64,000 bases of DNA from the NCBI RefSeq assembly GCF_020075545.1, contig NZ_JAIQZK010000004.1, positions 186,001 to 250,000 of the forward strand. Direction: 5' to 3'. Under the pieces are notes generated by a model, which was not told the DNA's origin, did not search any database, and worked only from the letters and a program-made list of their open reading frames with translations. Origin of the DNA: Nocardioides sp. TRM66260-LWL (GTDB lineage: Bacteria; Actinomycetota; Actinomycetes; Propionibacteriales; Nocardioidaceae). How positions within the stretch are numbered: position 1 is the first letter of the stretch; each line of letters starts with the position of its first letter. Made by a program: the position numbers and the translations under genes. Positions 33,996 to 43,315 of the stretch are shown here, piece after piece.

Positions 33996-35467
33996 TTCGA
34001 CATCATCCCCGGGACGAGCAGTCGGACGAGGCTCGGGTCGAACGCCTCGGTCATCTGGCGGAGGGTGGGGCCGCGCTTCGGGTCGACCGGGCCGAGCCCG
34101 AGGCCGGGGCGGTTGAGCCCGAGCGCGCCGCCGAGGATCGAGCCGAGCCCGCCGAGCGGGTTGCCCGTGCCGGCCGAGCCGCCCGAGCCGCCGGACGCGC
34201 CCGCGCCGGCACCCGGCAGGCCGCCCAGCGGCGGCAGGCCCGGGACGGCGTTGAGCACCTGGCAGACCAGGACGTCCTTGTTCGCCGACTTGCGGCACTC
34301 GGTGCGCAGCTGCAGGAGCTCCTGCGGGGTGCTCAGCACCTTCTGGCAGGCCTTGCTGGTGATGTTGCCGCTGCGCAGGCAGTCGAGCACGTTGCCCACG
34401 ATCTTGGTCGGGTCGAGGTCGCTGGGCAGGAGGGTCGGCAGCGACGTCGGCAGGCCGAAGCCGCCGGAGAGGTCGATCTCGGCCGACAGGTTGGTGTAGT
34501 CGCCCATCGCGAGGTCCTTGGCGGTCTGCGGGTTGCGACCCACCACCTCGTCGACGAACGGGAAGGTCAGGAAGCTGCTGAAGGCCTTGACGAAGGCGTC
34601 GCCGGAGTTGGCGAGCTCGGTGAGCACCGGCTGCAGCTGCCGCACGGTCTCGATGGTCGAGGCCTTGCTCGCCGAGATGACCCGGACGCCCACGTTGCCG
34701 AGACGGTTCAGCGCCTGCAGCACCTTGACGAGGTCGTCGCGCTGCCGGTCGATCGAGGAGATCGCGCTGGGCAGCTCGTCGAGCGCCAGGTTGATGTTGC
34801 GCTGCTGGCCCTTCGCCGAGAGCGCGAGCCGGTTGAGCGACTCGATCGCGCGGACGATGTCCTGCTTGCGGTCGGCGAGGTTGCCGGTGAGCGTGGAGAT
34901 CTGGTTCAGCACGCTGCGGGCCGAGTCCTCGCGGCCGTCGAGCGCCTTGTTGAGCTCGGTCGCGATCGTCTTCAGCTGCGCGACGCCGCCGCCGTTGAGC
35001 ACCAGGCTCAGCGCGCCGAAGACCTCCTCGACCTCGGGGTTGCGGCCGGTGCGCTGCAGGTCGATCTCGTCGCCGTCGCCGAGCCGGTTCGCGCTGGGCG
35101 CGCTGAGCGGCGGCGAGAGGGACACGAACTTCTCGCCGAGCAGGCTGGTCTGGCGGATGTCGGCGATCGCGTTGTCGGGCAGGTCGACCGACCGGTCGAT
35201 CTTCATGGTCACCAGGGCGTCGTAGCCCTGGAGCTGGACCTTGGTGACCTCGCCGACGGTGACGTCGTCGACCTTGACGGTCGACTTCGGCACCAGGTCG
35301 AGCACGTCGCGGAACTGGGCGGTGACCGTCATCGGGTCGTCGCCGGTGCTGGCGCCGCCGGGGAGCGGCAGCTCGTAGACGTCGAACTGGCAGCCGGTGA
35401 GCAGCACCGAGCCGAGCGCCGTGGCGGCGAACAGCCGCAGCAGGCGCGGACGGGCGGGGCGCGTCAT
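33992..35467 (-). CDS. Mce family lipoprotein, MceE position
   Basis: A 491-residue Mce subunit whose signal ends in the lipobox LLTGC (cysteine about residue 26), as in LprK/MceE proteins of mycobacteria. MCE domain about 45-120 (VTAQFRDVLDLVPKSTVKVDDV), long coiled helices, and a glycine/serine-rich C-terminal region (GAGAGASGGSGGSAGTG). ATG at 35467 overlaps the previous stop (ATGA). Confidence 0.88.
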   Translation of the reverse strand: MTRPARPRLLRLFAATALGSVLLTGCQFDVYELPLPGGASTGDDPMTVTAQFRDVLDLVPKSTVKVDDVTVGEVTKVQLQGYDALVTMKIDRSVDLPDNAIADIRQTSLLGEKFVSLSPPLSAPSANRLGDGDEIDLQRTGRNPEVEEVFGALSLVLNGGGVAQLKTIATELNKALDGREDSARSVLNQISTLTGNLADRKQDIVRAIESLNRLALSAKGQQRNINLALDELPSAISSIDRQRDDLVKVLQALNRLGNVGVRVISASKASTIETVRQLQPVLTELANSGDAFVKAFSSFLTFPFVDEVVGRNPQTAKDLAMGDYTNLSAEIDLSGGFGLPTSLPTLLPSDLDPTKIVGNVLDCLRSGNITSKACQKVLSTPQELLQLRTECRKSANKDVLVCQVLNAVPGLPPLGGLPGAGAGASGGSGGSAGTGNPLGGLGSILGGALGLNRPGLGLGPVDPKRGPTLRQMTEAFDPSLVRLLVPGMMSK

Positions 35468-36621
35468 CGGTTCACCTCCACCAGACCGCCGAGGGTCGGG
35501 TCGTAGGAGCGGGCGTTCGGGTCGGGGGCCGAGGTGCCGCGCAGGGCCGCCGAGGCGCCCGGTCGGGGCAGGATGCCCTTGAGGACGTTGCACAGGCTGC
35601 TGCCGCCGGGCAGCTCGTTGGCGTAGGTGCAGAGGAAGAGCGCGGGGTTGCTCGTGAGCTGCTTGGCGAGCTGGCCGACGTTCGCGTTGGTGTCGAGCGT
35701 GCCGGCCTGCGGGTTGTAGGTGAGCGCCAGGTTGTTCAGCGCCAGCGGACCGGCCTTCAGCGCCTCGTCGAGCTCGGCGCGCCGCTTGACCAGCACCTTC
35801 GCGACCTTGTTCAGGCCGGTGATGTCGCGCCCCAGGACGCCCCGGTTGGTCTTGACGAACGAGGAGACCTCGGTGAGCGCGACGCCGAGGTTCTTCAGGG
35901 CTGCGGCGAGCTCCTGGCGCTCGCCCGACAGCTGCGTGCTGACGTCGGCCAGCGACTGGCTGAACCGGCGCACGGTCGTGTCGTTGTCGGCGAGCGTCTT
36001 GACGAACCGGCCCAGGGCCTTGGTGGAGCCGAAGAGCTCCTCCTTGTTGTCGTCGAGGGTCTGGGTGAGCTTCGAGAGGTTGCCGATCGTCTGGTTGAAG
36101 CGCTCGCCCTGGCCGCCGAAGTTCTTGGCGGTGGTCTGCAGCAGGTCGCTCAGGGCGCCGGTGCGGTTGGCGCCCTTCGGGCCGAGGGCGACGGTGAGGT
36201 CGTCGATGCTCGAGTAGATCTGGTCGAGCTCGAGCGGGACGGCCGTGCGGTCCTCGCCGAGCACGGTGCCGCTGGCCAGCGTCGGTCCGCCCTTGTAGAC
36301 GGGCGTGAGCTGGATGTAGCGGTCTCCGACGATCGACGGGGCGACGATGACGGCCTTGGCGTCGGCCGGCACCTGGATCTTGTCGTCGTAGCTCATCTTC
36401 ACGAGCACCTGGGTGCCCGACGGCGTGACCTCCTCGACCTTGCCGACCGGCACGCCGAGCACACGCACGTCGCTGCCGACGTAGACCGAGACCGTCCGCG
36501 GGAAGCTGGCCGTGAGCGTCCGCTGGCCGTCGCCGCCCATCACCGCGATGGCCGCGGCGACGAGCAGGACGACGAGGACGAGCGGCACCGCAGCGCGGCG
36601 CAGCAGGTGGACGGCGCTCAC
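35464..36621 (-). CDS. Mce family protein, MceD position
   Basis: A 385-residue protein: N-terminal helix (VPLVLVVLLVAAAIAVMG), MCE domain at about 35-110 (LTASFPRTVSVYVGSDVRVLGVPVGKV), then extended helices with GERFNQTIGNLSKLTQTLDD and a conserved pair of cysteines near the end (FLCTYANELPGGSSLCNVL). GTG at 36621 overlaps the preceding stop (GTGA). Confidence 0.88.
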   Translation of the reverse strand: MSAVHLLRRAAVPLVLVVLLVAAAIAVMGGDGQRTLTASFPRTVSVYVGSDVRVLGVPVGKVEEVTPSGTQVLVKMSYDDKIQVPADAKAVIVAPSIVGDRYIQLTPVYKGGPTLASGTVLGEDRTAVPLELDQIYSSIDDLTVALGPKGANRTGALSDLLQTTAKNFGGQGERFNQTIGNLSKLTQTLDDNKEELFGSTKALGRFVKTLADNDTTVRRFSQSLADVSTQLSGERQELAAALKNLGVALTEVSSFVKTNRGVLGRDITGLNKVAKVLVKRRAELDEALKAGPLALNNLALTYNPQAGTLDTNANVGQLAKQLTSNPALFLCTYANELPGGSSLCNVLKGILPRPGASAALRGTSAPDPNARSYDPTLGGLVEVNR

Positions 36622-37598
36622 GAGACGCCCCCTCCGTTCGGGAGATTCGGGATCGGGAGGAGGTTCTGGATGTAGGTGTCGAACCAGGGGCCCGTGCCGA
36701 GGGTGTTCGCGAAGACCCGGTAGAAGGGCGCGAGCAGCCGCAGCGAGTTGTCGATGTTGTTCTGGTTCTTGTTCAGCACCGCCAGCACCCGCTCGACGGT
36801 GTCGAGGGTGGGCTTGAGGTCGGCGCGGGTGTCGCGGACGAGACCCGTGAGCTGCTGGGAGACCGTCGAGGTCGAGACCAGCAGCTGGTGCACGGCCTCG
36901 CGCCGGGCCACCAGGGCCCGGAAGAGCACGTCGGCGTCACGCATCAGGCCGATGACGTCCTGGTCGCGCGCGTCGAGGGTGGTGCTCACCTTGTTCAGGC
37001 TCTTGAGCAGCGAGTTGATCTGGTCGTTCTTCGCCGCGATGTTCGACGACAGCGCCGAGACGCCCTTCAGCGCGGAGCGGAACTCCTCGGGCGTGTTGCG
37101 GGTCAGGTCGGCCAGCGTGGAGAGGGACTTGGCCAGCTGGTCGGTGTCGATGCGCGACGCGGTGTCGGCCAGGCCGCTGAAGGCGTCGACGACGTCGAAC
37201 GGCGAGCTGGTGCGGGCCATCGGGATGCTCGAGCCGTCGTCGAGGCTGCCCTGGCCGGCCGGGTCGAGCGAGACGTACATCGAGCCGAGCAGGGTGGCGA
37301 CCTTGATGTCGGCGCGCGTCTGGTCGCCCAGGCGCGTGTCGGTGTCGAGGCGCAGGGTGGCGCGGACGTGGTCGCCGTCGAGCTCGACGGAGTCGACCTT
37401 GCCGACCCGCACGCCGGCGACCCGGACGGGGTCGTCGGCCTTGAGGCCGCCGGCCTCGGAGAAGTCGGCGTAGACGGTGTCGCCGCCGCCGATCAGCGGC
37501 AGGTCCTGGGCGCGGAAGGCGGCCAGGAACAGGCCGATCAGGACGGCGATGCTGACGGCGCCGACGACGACGGGGTTGCGCTCGCGGAAGGGCTTCAT
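36618..37598 (-). CDS. Mce family protein, MceC position
   Basis: A 326-residue Mce subunit. N-terminal helix (VVVGAVSIAVLIGLFLAAF), MCE domain (VYADFSEAGGLKADDPVRVAG), then helical segments and the family end GPWFDTYIQNLLP. The ATG at 37598 overlaps the previous stop as ATGA; an ATG four codons earlier is less likely. Confidence 0.88.
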   Translation of the reverse strand: MKPFRERNPVVVGAVSIAVLIGLFLAAFRAQDLPLIGGGDTVYADFSEAGGLKADDPVRVAGVRVGKVDSVELDGDHVRATLRLDTDTRLGDQTRADIKVATLLGSMYVSLDPAGQGSLDDGSSIPMARTSSPFDVVDAFSGLADTASRIDTDQLAKSLSTLADLTRNTPEEFRSALKGVSALSSNIAAKNDQINSLLKSLNKVSTTLDARDQDVIGLMRDADVLFRALVARREAVHQLLVSTSTVSQQLTGLVRDTRADLKPTLDTVERVLAVLNKNQNNIDNSLRLLAPFYRVFANTLGTGPWFDTYIQNLLPIPNLPNGGGVS

Positions 37599-38656
37599 CG
37601 CAGGTTGCACCTCGGCTGGTTCGTCTTGTAGCCGCCGCTGCCGGGCAGGCCGAGCTCGACGCGGAGGCCGCCGGGCAGGGTCACGGCCGGCACCGCGCAG
37701 AGGTAGAAGTTGAACCAGGAGCCGTACGTCGCGGTGCGTCCGACCTTGTTCAGCTTGTTCGGCAGCACCTGCAGTCCGCGGTCGATCTCGCCGCGGTTGC
37801 GGTCGAGGTTGTCCGCGAAGCGACGCAGCTGCTTGATGTCCTCGGTGAACGGCACGCGGATGCCCTTGACCAGGTCGGCGGTCTGGACGGCCAGCGCCGA
37901 GATCTGGTCGAGCGAGTCGAGGATCGGACGGCGGTCGGCCTTGAGGCCGGCCACGAGCGTCCGGAAGTTCACGATCAGGGCGCTGAGCTGCTTGCTGCGG
38001 TCGCCGAGGTTGCTCAGCACGTCGTCGAGGTTGGTGATCAGCGAGGTGATCACCTGGTCGCGGTCGGCGAGGGTGTTGGTGACCGACGCCGTGGTGCGCA
38101 GGAGGTCCTCGAGGGTGCCGCCCTCGCCCTGGAACACCTGGACGACCTCGTAGGAGAGCTTGTTGATGTCGTCGGGCGAGAGCGCCTGGAAGAGCGGCTT
38201 GAAGCCGTTGAACAGCATCGTCAGGTCGAGGGCCGGACGGGTCTTCGAGGTGTCGATGACGCTGCCGGGCTGGAGGCGCCCGGAGTCGCTGCCCTCCTGG
38301 GTCAGCGAGATGTACCGCTGGCCGACGAGGTTGCGGTACCGGATGGTCGCGTGGGTGGCCTGGGTCAGCTCGGTCGCGTTCTGCACCGAGAAGGTGATCT
38401 CGGCGCGGTCGCCGTCGTCGGCGACCCGGACGTCCTTGACCGTGCCGACCTTGACGCCCGCGATGCGCACGTCGTCGCCCTTGTTGACCCCGGCGGCGTC
38501 GGTGAACATCGCCTTGTAGGTGCTGGCGCTGGCGAAGGTGAAGTTGCCGATCACGATCACCAGCAGGCTGGTGGCCAGCGCCGTGACGAGCATGAAGACG
38601 CCGAGCCGGGTGAGGTCGCCGGCGGTCTTGCGGTCGAGCGGGTTGCGGAACCTCAT
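37595..38656 (-). CDS. Mce family protein, MceB position
   Basis: A 353-residue Mce subunit. N-terminal helix (LGVFMLVTALATSLLVIVIG), MCE domain (YKAMFTDAAGVNKGDDVRIAG to RYRNLVGQRYISL) and the C-terminal TYGSWFNFYLCAVPAV found in MceB proteins. ATG at 38656 overlaps the mceA stop (ATGA). Confidence 0.88.
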   Translation of the reverse strand: MRFRNPLDRKTAGDLTRLGVFMLVTALATSLLVIVIGNFTFASASTYKAMFTDAAGVNKGDDVRIAGVKVGTVKDVRVADDGDRAEITFSVQNATELTQATHATIRYRNLVGQRYISLTQEGSDSGRLQPGSVIDTSKTRPALDLTMLFNGFKPLFQALSPDDINKLSYEVVQVFQGEGGTLEDLLRTTASVTNTLADRDQVITSLITNLDDVLSNLGDRSKQLSALIVNFRTLVAGLKADRRPILDSLDQISALAVQTADLVKGIRVPFTEDIKQLRRFADNLDRNRGEIDRGLQVLPNKLNKVGRTATYGSWFNFYLCAVPAVTLPGGLRVELGLPGSGGYKTNQPRCNLR

Positions 38657-39966
38657 CCGATGCTCACCTTCGCTCCGCGGGCCATCGGGCCGACGAGCAG
38701 CGGGCCGAGGTCGGGGACGTCGGCATCGGACACCCCGAGGCCGGGGGCGAGCAGCGAGCGCAGCAGGGCGGTCTCCTGGGGGCTGGCGACGTAGGCGTCG
38801 GCGTCGTCGGCGGCGGTGCCGGTCAGGGCGTAGCCCGGGGCGACGCGGCTGGTGCCCTTGCCGGTGGGCGTGTTCACGCCGTCGGCGAAGTTCGGCTGCA
38901 CGCGCACCGGGTTCTGCTGGTTCCACGGCGGGTTCGGCAGGTTGACGCAGGCCGGTCCGCGGTTCTCGCCGAACACCGGCCGGTCGGCCGGGGTGTAGGC
39001 GCGCGGCTGGTTCGGCAGCGTCTCGAGCACGATGTGCAGGGTGAAGTCGCGGAAGGCCTGGGCCTCGCGCTTGCTGGCGTTGAGGATGCCCTGGGACAGG
39101 CACGGGAACTCCGGCGAGTACCGGGAGAGCACCTCGAACTGGCGCTGACCGACCTTGCCGAGCTCGATCAGGTTGTCGCCGTTGACCTCGAGGAAGCCCC
39201 GCGTGGTGTCGGAGAACGCCGTGATGTCGCGGAAGAGCCGGGTGAGCTTCTGCTCGCGGCCCTCGAGCGTGGTCGTGGTGGTGACGGTGTCGCGGAGGAT
39301 CTGGCCGATCTGCGGCAGCACCTGCGCGTAGGTGTCGGACACCTGCGAGGTCAGGCGCAGGTCGTCGAGCAGCGCCGGGATCTGCGGGTTGAGCCGCTTG
39401 AGGTAGGCGTCGAGGGTCTCGAGGTTCTTGCCGATCAGCTCGCCGCGGCCCTCGAGGGCGGTGGCCAGCGCGTTGAGCGTCATGTTCAGCTGCGCGGGCT
39501 GGACCGTGCGCAGCAGCGGGTAGAGGTCGGAGAGGACCTTCTCGACCTCGGTCGAGACCTGGGTGCGCTCGATCACGGCGCCGGTGCTGATCGGCTGCGC
39601 GGACGGCTGCGAGGGCACGACCAGCGACACGTACTTCTCGCCGAACAGCGTCTTGGGCACGATCGAGCCGGTGACGTTGGCGGGGATGACGTCCCGCTCG
39701 TCGGGGTAGATGCCCAGGGTGACGGTGGCGCCGTCGCCGTCGGTGCTGGTCTTGAGCACCTCGCCGACGATGACGCCGCGGATCTTGACGTCGGCCCGCG
39801 ACGGCAGCTGCAGGCCGATGCTCGAGGTCTTGAGGGTCACCTCGTCGTAGCTGGAGAACTGCTTCGTGAAGATGGCGTACGTCAGGTACACCAGGCCGAC
39901 GAGCAGCGCGAGGAAGCCGATGCCGAGCACCTTGGTGCCCGCGCCGAGACGGTTCAGGAGGCTCAC
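38653..39966 (-). CDS. Mce family protein, MceA position
   Basis: A 437-residue Mce subunit, first of six. N-terminal helix (VLGIGFLALLVGLVYLTYAIF), MCE domain (VTLKTSSIGLQLPSRADVKIRGVIVGEV), long coiled helices, and a proline-rich C-terminus. The GTG at 39966 is four bases after the YrbE stop. The first of the Mce tube subunits that deliver a lipid, possibly a sterol or fatty acid, to the permease; which lipid cannot be read from sequence. Confidence 0.88.
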   Translation of the reverse strand: MSLLNRLGAGTKVLGIGFLALLVGLVYLTYAIFTKQFSSYDEVTLKTSSIGLQLPSRADVKIRGVIVGEVLKTSTDGDGATVTLGIYPDERDVIPANVTGSIVPKTLFGEKYVSLVVPSQPSAQPISTGAVIERTQVSTEVEKVLSDLYPLLRTVQPAQLNMTLNALATALEGRGELIGKNLETLDAYLKRLNPQIPALLDDLRLTSQVSDTYAQVLPQIGQILRDTVTTTTTLEGREQKLTRLFRDITAFSDTTRGFLEVNGDNLIELGKVGQRQFEVLSRYSPEFPCLSQGILNASKREAQAFRDFTLHIVLETLPNQPRAYTPADRPVFGENRGPACVNLPNPPWNQQNPVRVQPNFADGVNTPTGKGTSRVAPGYALTGTAADDADAYVASPQETALLRSLLAPGLGVSDADVPDLGPLLVGPMARGAKVSIG

Positions 39967-39970
39967 CGGA

Positions 39971-40798
39971 TCACCCCGCCAGCCGGACGGTCGTGGTGGT
40001 GCCCCAGATCGCCATCGAGAGGAAGAGGTCGATGACGTTGATGGCGACGATGCTCGTGCGGACGGCGCGGCCCACCGCCACGCCCACGCCCGCGGGCCCG
40101 CCGGAGGCGTTGTAGCCGTGGTAGCAGTGGATCAGGATCACCGTGACGGCGAAGATCAGCACCTTGCCGAACGACCACAGCACGTCGCCTGGTGGCAGGA
40201 AGAGGTTGAAGTAGTGGTTGTAGGTGCCTGACGACTGCCCGTAGAACTGCGTGACGACGAGCGCCGAGGCGGTGTACGAGGCGAGCAGGCCGACGACGTA
40301 CAGCGGGATGATCGCGATCAGGCCGCCGATGACCCGGGTGGCGACGAGGAACGGCATCGACGGGATGGCCATCACCTCGAGGGCGTCGACCTCCTCGGAG
40401 ATGCGCATGGCGCCGAGCTGGGCGGTGAAGCCGCAGCCGACGGTCGCGGCGAGCGCGATGCCCGCGACGAGCGGGGCGATCTCGCGGGTGTTGAAGTAGG
40501 CCGAGACGAAGCCGGTGAGCGCGGCGGTGCCGAGCTGGTTGAGCGCCGCGTAGCCCGAGAGGCCGACCTGGGCTCCGGTGAAGAAGGTCATGCCGATGAT
40601 CACGCCGACGGTGCCGCCGATGACGGCGAGGGCGCCGGAGCCGAGGGTCACCTCGGCCAGGATGCGCAGGATCTCCTTGGGGTACCGCACCACCGAGCGC
40701 GGCAGGGCGCGCAGGACGCGCAGGTAGAACGCGACCTGCTCGCCGAGCCGGTCGAGGGACCCGAGGGGTCGCTGGTAGATGCCACGGATGCTCGCCAC
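39971..40798 (-). CDS. YrbE/MlaE-family permease, second subunit
   Basis: A 275-residue integral membrane protein with about five or six helices and the family signatures GTVGVIIGMTFFTGAQVGLSG, EIAPLVAGIALAATVGCGFTAQLGAM and EEVDALEVMAIP. It forms the ABC permease dimer with the neighbouring YrbE. GTG at 40798, four bases after the upstream stop. Confidence 0.92.
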   Translation of the reverse strand: MASIRGIYQRPLGSLDRLGEQVAFYLRVLRALPRSVVRYPKEILRILAEVTLGSGALAVIGGTVGVIIGMTFFTGAQVGLSGYAALNQLGTAALTGFVSAYFNTREIAPLVAGIALAATVGCGFTAQLGAMRISEEVDALEVMAIPSMPFLVATRVIGGLIAIIPLYVVGLLASYTASALVVTQFYGQSSGTYNHYFNLFLPPGDVLWSFGKVLIFAVTVILIHCYHGYNASGGPAGVGVAVGRAVRTSIVAINVIDLFLSMAIWGTTTTVRLAG

Positions 40799-40802
40799 TG
40801 GT

Positions 40803-41588
40803 CTAACCCGTCTTCGGCGGCACGATCTGCAGGTAGATCGTGGAGAGGATGAAGTTGACGACGAACAGCAGCAGGAAGGTGATGACGACGGACTCGTTGA
40901 CCGCGTCGCCCACGCCCTTCGGGCCGCCGCCGGCGTTCATGCCCTTGTAGGAGGCCACGACGCCGGCGATGAGCCCGAACACCAGCGCCTTGAACAGGCC
41001 GATGTAGAGGTCGGGCAGCTGCGCCAGGGCGGTGAAGCTGGCGATGTAGGCGCCGGGCGTGCCGTCCTGGAGGATCACGTTGAAGACGTAGCCGCCGGCG
41101 ACGCCGACGACGCTCACCATGCCGTTGAGGAACACCGCGACGAGCATGCAGCCGAGCACGCGCGGGACGACGAGGCGCTGGATGGGGTCGATGCCCAGCA
41201 CCATCATCGCGTCGAGCTCCTCGCGGATCTTCCGCGCGCCGAGGTCGGCGGCGATGGCCGACCCGCCGGCGCCGGCGATCAGCAGGGCGGTGCCGATCGG
41301 CGCCGCCTGCTGGATCACGGCGAGCACGGAGGCGGAGCCGGTGAAGGACTGCGCGCCGAACTGCTTGATCAGACCGCCCACCTGCAGTGCGATGACCGCG
41401 CCGAAGGGGATGGCCACGAGCGCCGTCGGGATGATCGTCACCGAGGCGATGAACCAGGCCTGCTGGATGAACTCCCGCAGCTGGAAGGGACGGCGGAAGA
41501 GCCCGCGCCCGACGTCGAGACCGAAGGCGAACAGCTTGCCCGCGGTGCCGACCGGCGCGAGGACCCGCGCGGAGGTCAGGGATGCCAC
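40803..41588 (-). CDS. YrbE/MlaE-family permease, first subunit
   Basis: A 261-residue permease. Signatures are FGAVIALQVGGLIKQFG, TALLIAGAGGSAIAADLGARKIREELDAMMVLGIDP and VVASYKGMNAGGGPKGVG. Pairs with the product of 39971-40798 and the Mkl ATPase to power Mce lipid transport. GTG at 41588, 16 bases after the mkl stop. Confidence 0.92.
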   Translation of the reverse strand: MASLTSARVLAPVGTAGKLFAFGLDVGRGLFRRPFQLREFIQQAWFIASVTIIPTALVAIPFGAVIALQVGGLIKQFGAQSFTGSASVLAVIQQAAPIGTALLIAGAGGSAIAADLGARKIREELDAMMVLGIDPIQRLVVPRVLGCMLVAVFLNGMVSVVGVAGGYVFNVILQDGTPGAYIASFTALAQLPDLYIGLFKALVFGLIAGVVASYKGMNAGGGPKGVGDAVNESVVITFLLLFVVNFILSTIYLQIVPPKTG

Positions 41589-41604
41589 GTACCCACGCGC
41601 TCCG

Positions 41605-42558
41605 TCAGCTGCCCGTGGTCATGGACATGTTCTCCTCGAACGACCCCGGAGGCGGGGTGACGCCGTTGAGCCGGCACCACTCCCCCGGCGGCCGCTGGGA
41701 GCGCCGCGCGATGCCGTTGGACGGCTCGAGCTGCAGCGGGATCGGCGGCAGCGGCGGCAGCTCCTGGCCGGCCTCCGCGGCGAGCTCGTCGGCGTCCTTC
41801 TCCTCCGACATGCCGATCGGGCCGACGCGCTGGGCGTTGAGGAACTGGCGCACGACCGGCTCCTCCGAGCTCAGCAGCATCTCGCGCGGGCCGAACATCG
41901 CCAGGTGACGGTGGTACAGCAGCCCGATGTTGTCGGGCACCGTGCGGGCGGTGTTGATGTCGTGAGTGACGATCAGGAACGTCGCGTCGATCTGCGCGTT
42001 CAGGTCGACGATCAGCTGGTTCAGGAACGCCGTGCGCACCGGGTCGAGACCGGAGTCGGGCTCGTCGAACAGGACGATCTCGGGATCGAGCACCAGCGCC
42101 CGCGCCAGACCGGCGCGCTTGCGCATGCCACCGGAGATCTCGCCCGGGAGCTTGTCCTCCGCGCCCAGGAGACCGACGAGGTCCATCTTCTCCATGACGA
42201 TGCGGCGGACCTCGGACTCCGACTTCTTCGTGTGCTCGCGCAGGGGGAACGCCACGTTGTCGTAGAGGTTCATCGAGCCGAACATCGCGCCGTCCTGGAA
42301 CAGCACGCCGAAGAGCTTGCGGATCTCGTAGAGCTCCTTCTCGGAGCACGAGGCGATGTCGGTGCCCTCGATGATGATCGAGCCGCGGTCGGGCTTCAGC
42401 AGACCGATCAGCGTCTTCAGCAGCACCGACTTGCCGGTGCCCGACGGACCCAGCATCACGCAGATCTCGCCGGCCGGGACGGTCAGCGTCACACCGCCCC
42501 AGATCAGCTGCTTGCCGAAGCTCTTGGTCAGGTCTTCGACCTTGATCTCCACGCCCAC
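41605..42558 (-). CDS. mkl: Mce-system ABC ATPase (Mkl/MceG-like)
   Basis: A 317-residue ATPase. Walker A GPSGTGKSV (about 39-47), Q-loop LFQDGAMFGSMN, signature ISGGMRKRAGLARA, Walker B IVLFDEPDSGLD and switch histidine THD. A 75-residue proline-rich C-terminal extension (LPPLPPIPLQL) resembles that of mycobacterial MceG. It is the only ATPase in the operon and the first gene; GTG at 42558 after GGGGGAA. In mycobacteria one MceG serves several Mce systems. Confidence 0.93.
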   Translation of the reverse strand: MGVEIKVEDLTKSFGKQLIWGGVTLTVPAGEICVMLGPSGTGKSVLLKTLIGLLKPDRGSIIIEGTDIASCSEKELYEIRKLFGVLFQDGAMFGSMNLYDNVAFPLREHTKKSESEVRRIVMEKMDLVGLLGAEDKLPGEISGGMRKRAGLARALVLDPEIVLFDEPDSGLDPVRTAFLNQLIVDLNAQIDATFLIVTHDINTARTVPDNIGLLYHRHLAMFGPREMLLSSEEPVVRQFLNAQRVGPIGMSEEKDADELAAEAGQELPPLPPIPLQLEPSNGIARRSQRPPGEWCRLNGVTPPPGSFEENMSMTTGS

Positions 42559-42626
42559 GGCGGTTCCCCCAGATCTCGAATGCTCCGTGCGATCCGCGTC
42601 GGCGCCGGCTGCGCGCGCGAGGGTGC

Positions 42627-42681
42627 ACTGATCAGTAACAACGCACGGTCGACCGCGAGGTTACGCAAGTTTGTAGCCTCC
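42627..42681 (-). promoter_or_regulatory. putative control region of the mce operon
   Basis: Upstream of mkl lie the palindrome ACTGATCAGT (42627-42636) and, about 25 bases further up, GGCTACAAACTTGCGTAACC on the minus strand, whose ends GGCTAC/GTAACC form an imperfect inverted repeat. Both are AT-richer than the surroundings. They are good candidates for promoter and regulator sites, but no single -35/-10 pair stands out. Confidence 0.4.
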
Positions 42682-42760
42682 GTCACGTCGCGGCCGGGAA
42701 TCGAGACGCACCTGTCACCGACCTGCCGGGCCGCTCGCGGACGCCGTCCGCAGACGCGTC

Positions 42761-42793
42761 GAGGGCGGCCCGTCATGACGACGGACCGCCCTC
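42761..42793 (-). terminator. rplJL terminator
   Basis: GAGGGCGG (42761-42768) pairs with CCGCCCTC (42786-42793), with an inner 4-base stem CCGT/ACGG. It lies 40 bases past the rplL stop and separates the ribosomal operon from the mce operon promoter. Confidence 0.8.
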
Positions 42794-42832
42794 GGAGGGT
42801 GGTGCTGTGCCCGGGCGCGACCCGGGCCGGGA

Positions 42833-43225
42833 TCACTTGAGGCTGACGGAGGCGCCGGCGGCCTCGAGGGCCTCCTTGGCCTTCTCCGCGACGTCCTTGG
42901 CGACCTTCTCGAGGATCGGCTTGGGGGCGCTCTCGACGAGGTCCTTGGCCTCCTTCAGGCCGAGGGAGGTCAGGGCGCGCACCTCCTTGATGACGTTGAT
43001 CTTCTTGTCGCCGGCGGCCTCGAGGACGACGTCGAACTCGTCCTGCTCGGCGGCGGCCTCGGCACCACCGGCGGCGCCACCGGCGGCCGGGGCGGCGGCC
43101 ACGGCGACGGGAGCGGCGGCGGTGACGCCGAAGGTCTCCTCGAACTGCTTCACGAACTCGGAGAGCTCGATGAGGGTCATCTCCTTGAACGCGTCGAGGA
43201 GCTCGTCGGTGCTGAGCTTCGCCAT
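42833..43225 (-). CDS. rplL: ribosomal protein L7/L12
   Basis: 130 residues: N-terminal dimerisation domain ([20 protein letters not shown]), an alanine/glycine hinge, and the factor-binding C-terminal domain ([30 protein letters not shown]). ATG at 43225, after AAGGAA. Forms the ribosomal stalk with L10. Confidence 0.97.
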   Translation of the reverse strand: MAKLSTDELLDAFKEMTLIELSEFVKQFEETFGVTAAAPVAVAAAPAAGGAAGGAEAAAEQDEFDVVLEAAGDKKINVIKEVRALTSLGLKEAKDLVESAPKPILEKVAKDVAEKAKEALEAAGASVSLK

Positions 43226-43315
43226 GATGGCGGTTCCTTCCATTCGATGGCCGAGCGCCGCGGGGATCGCGACGGGCCGGGTTTCAGGTGGTGTGGACCG
43301 GGACCGACCGTGAGG

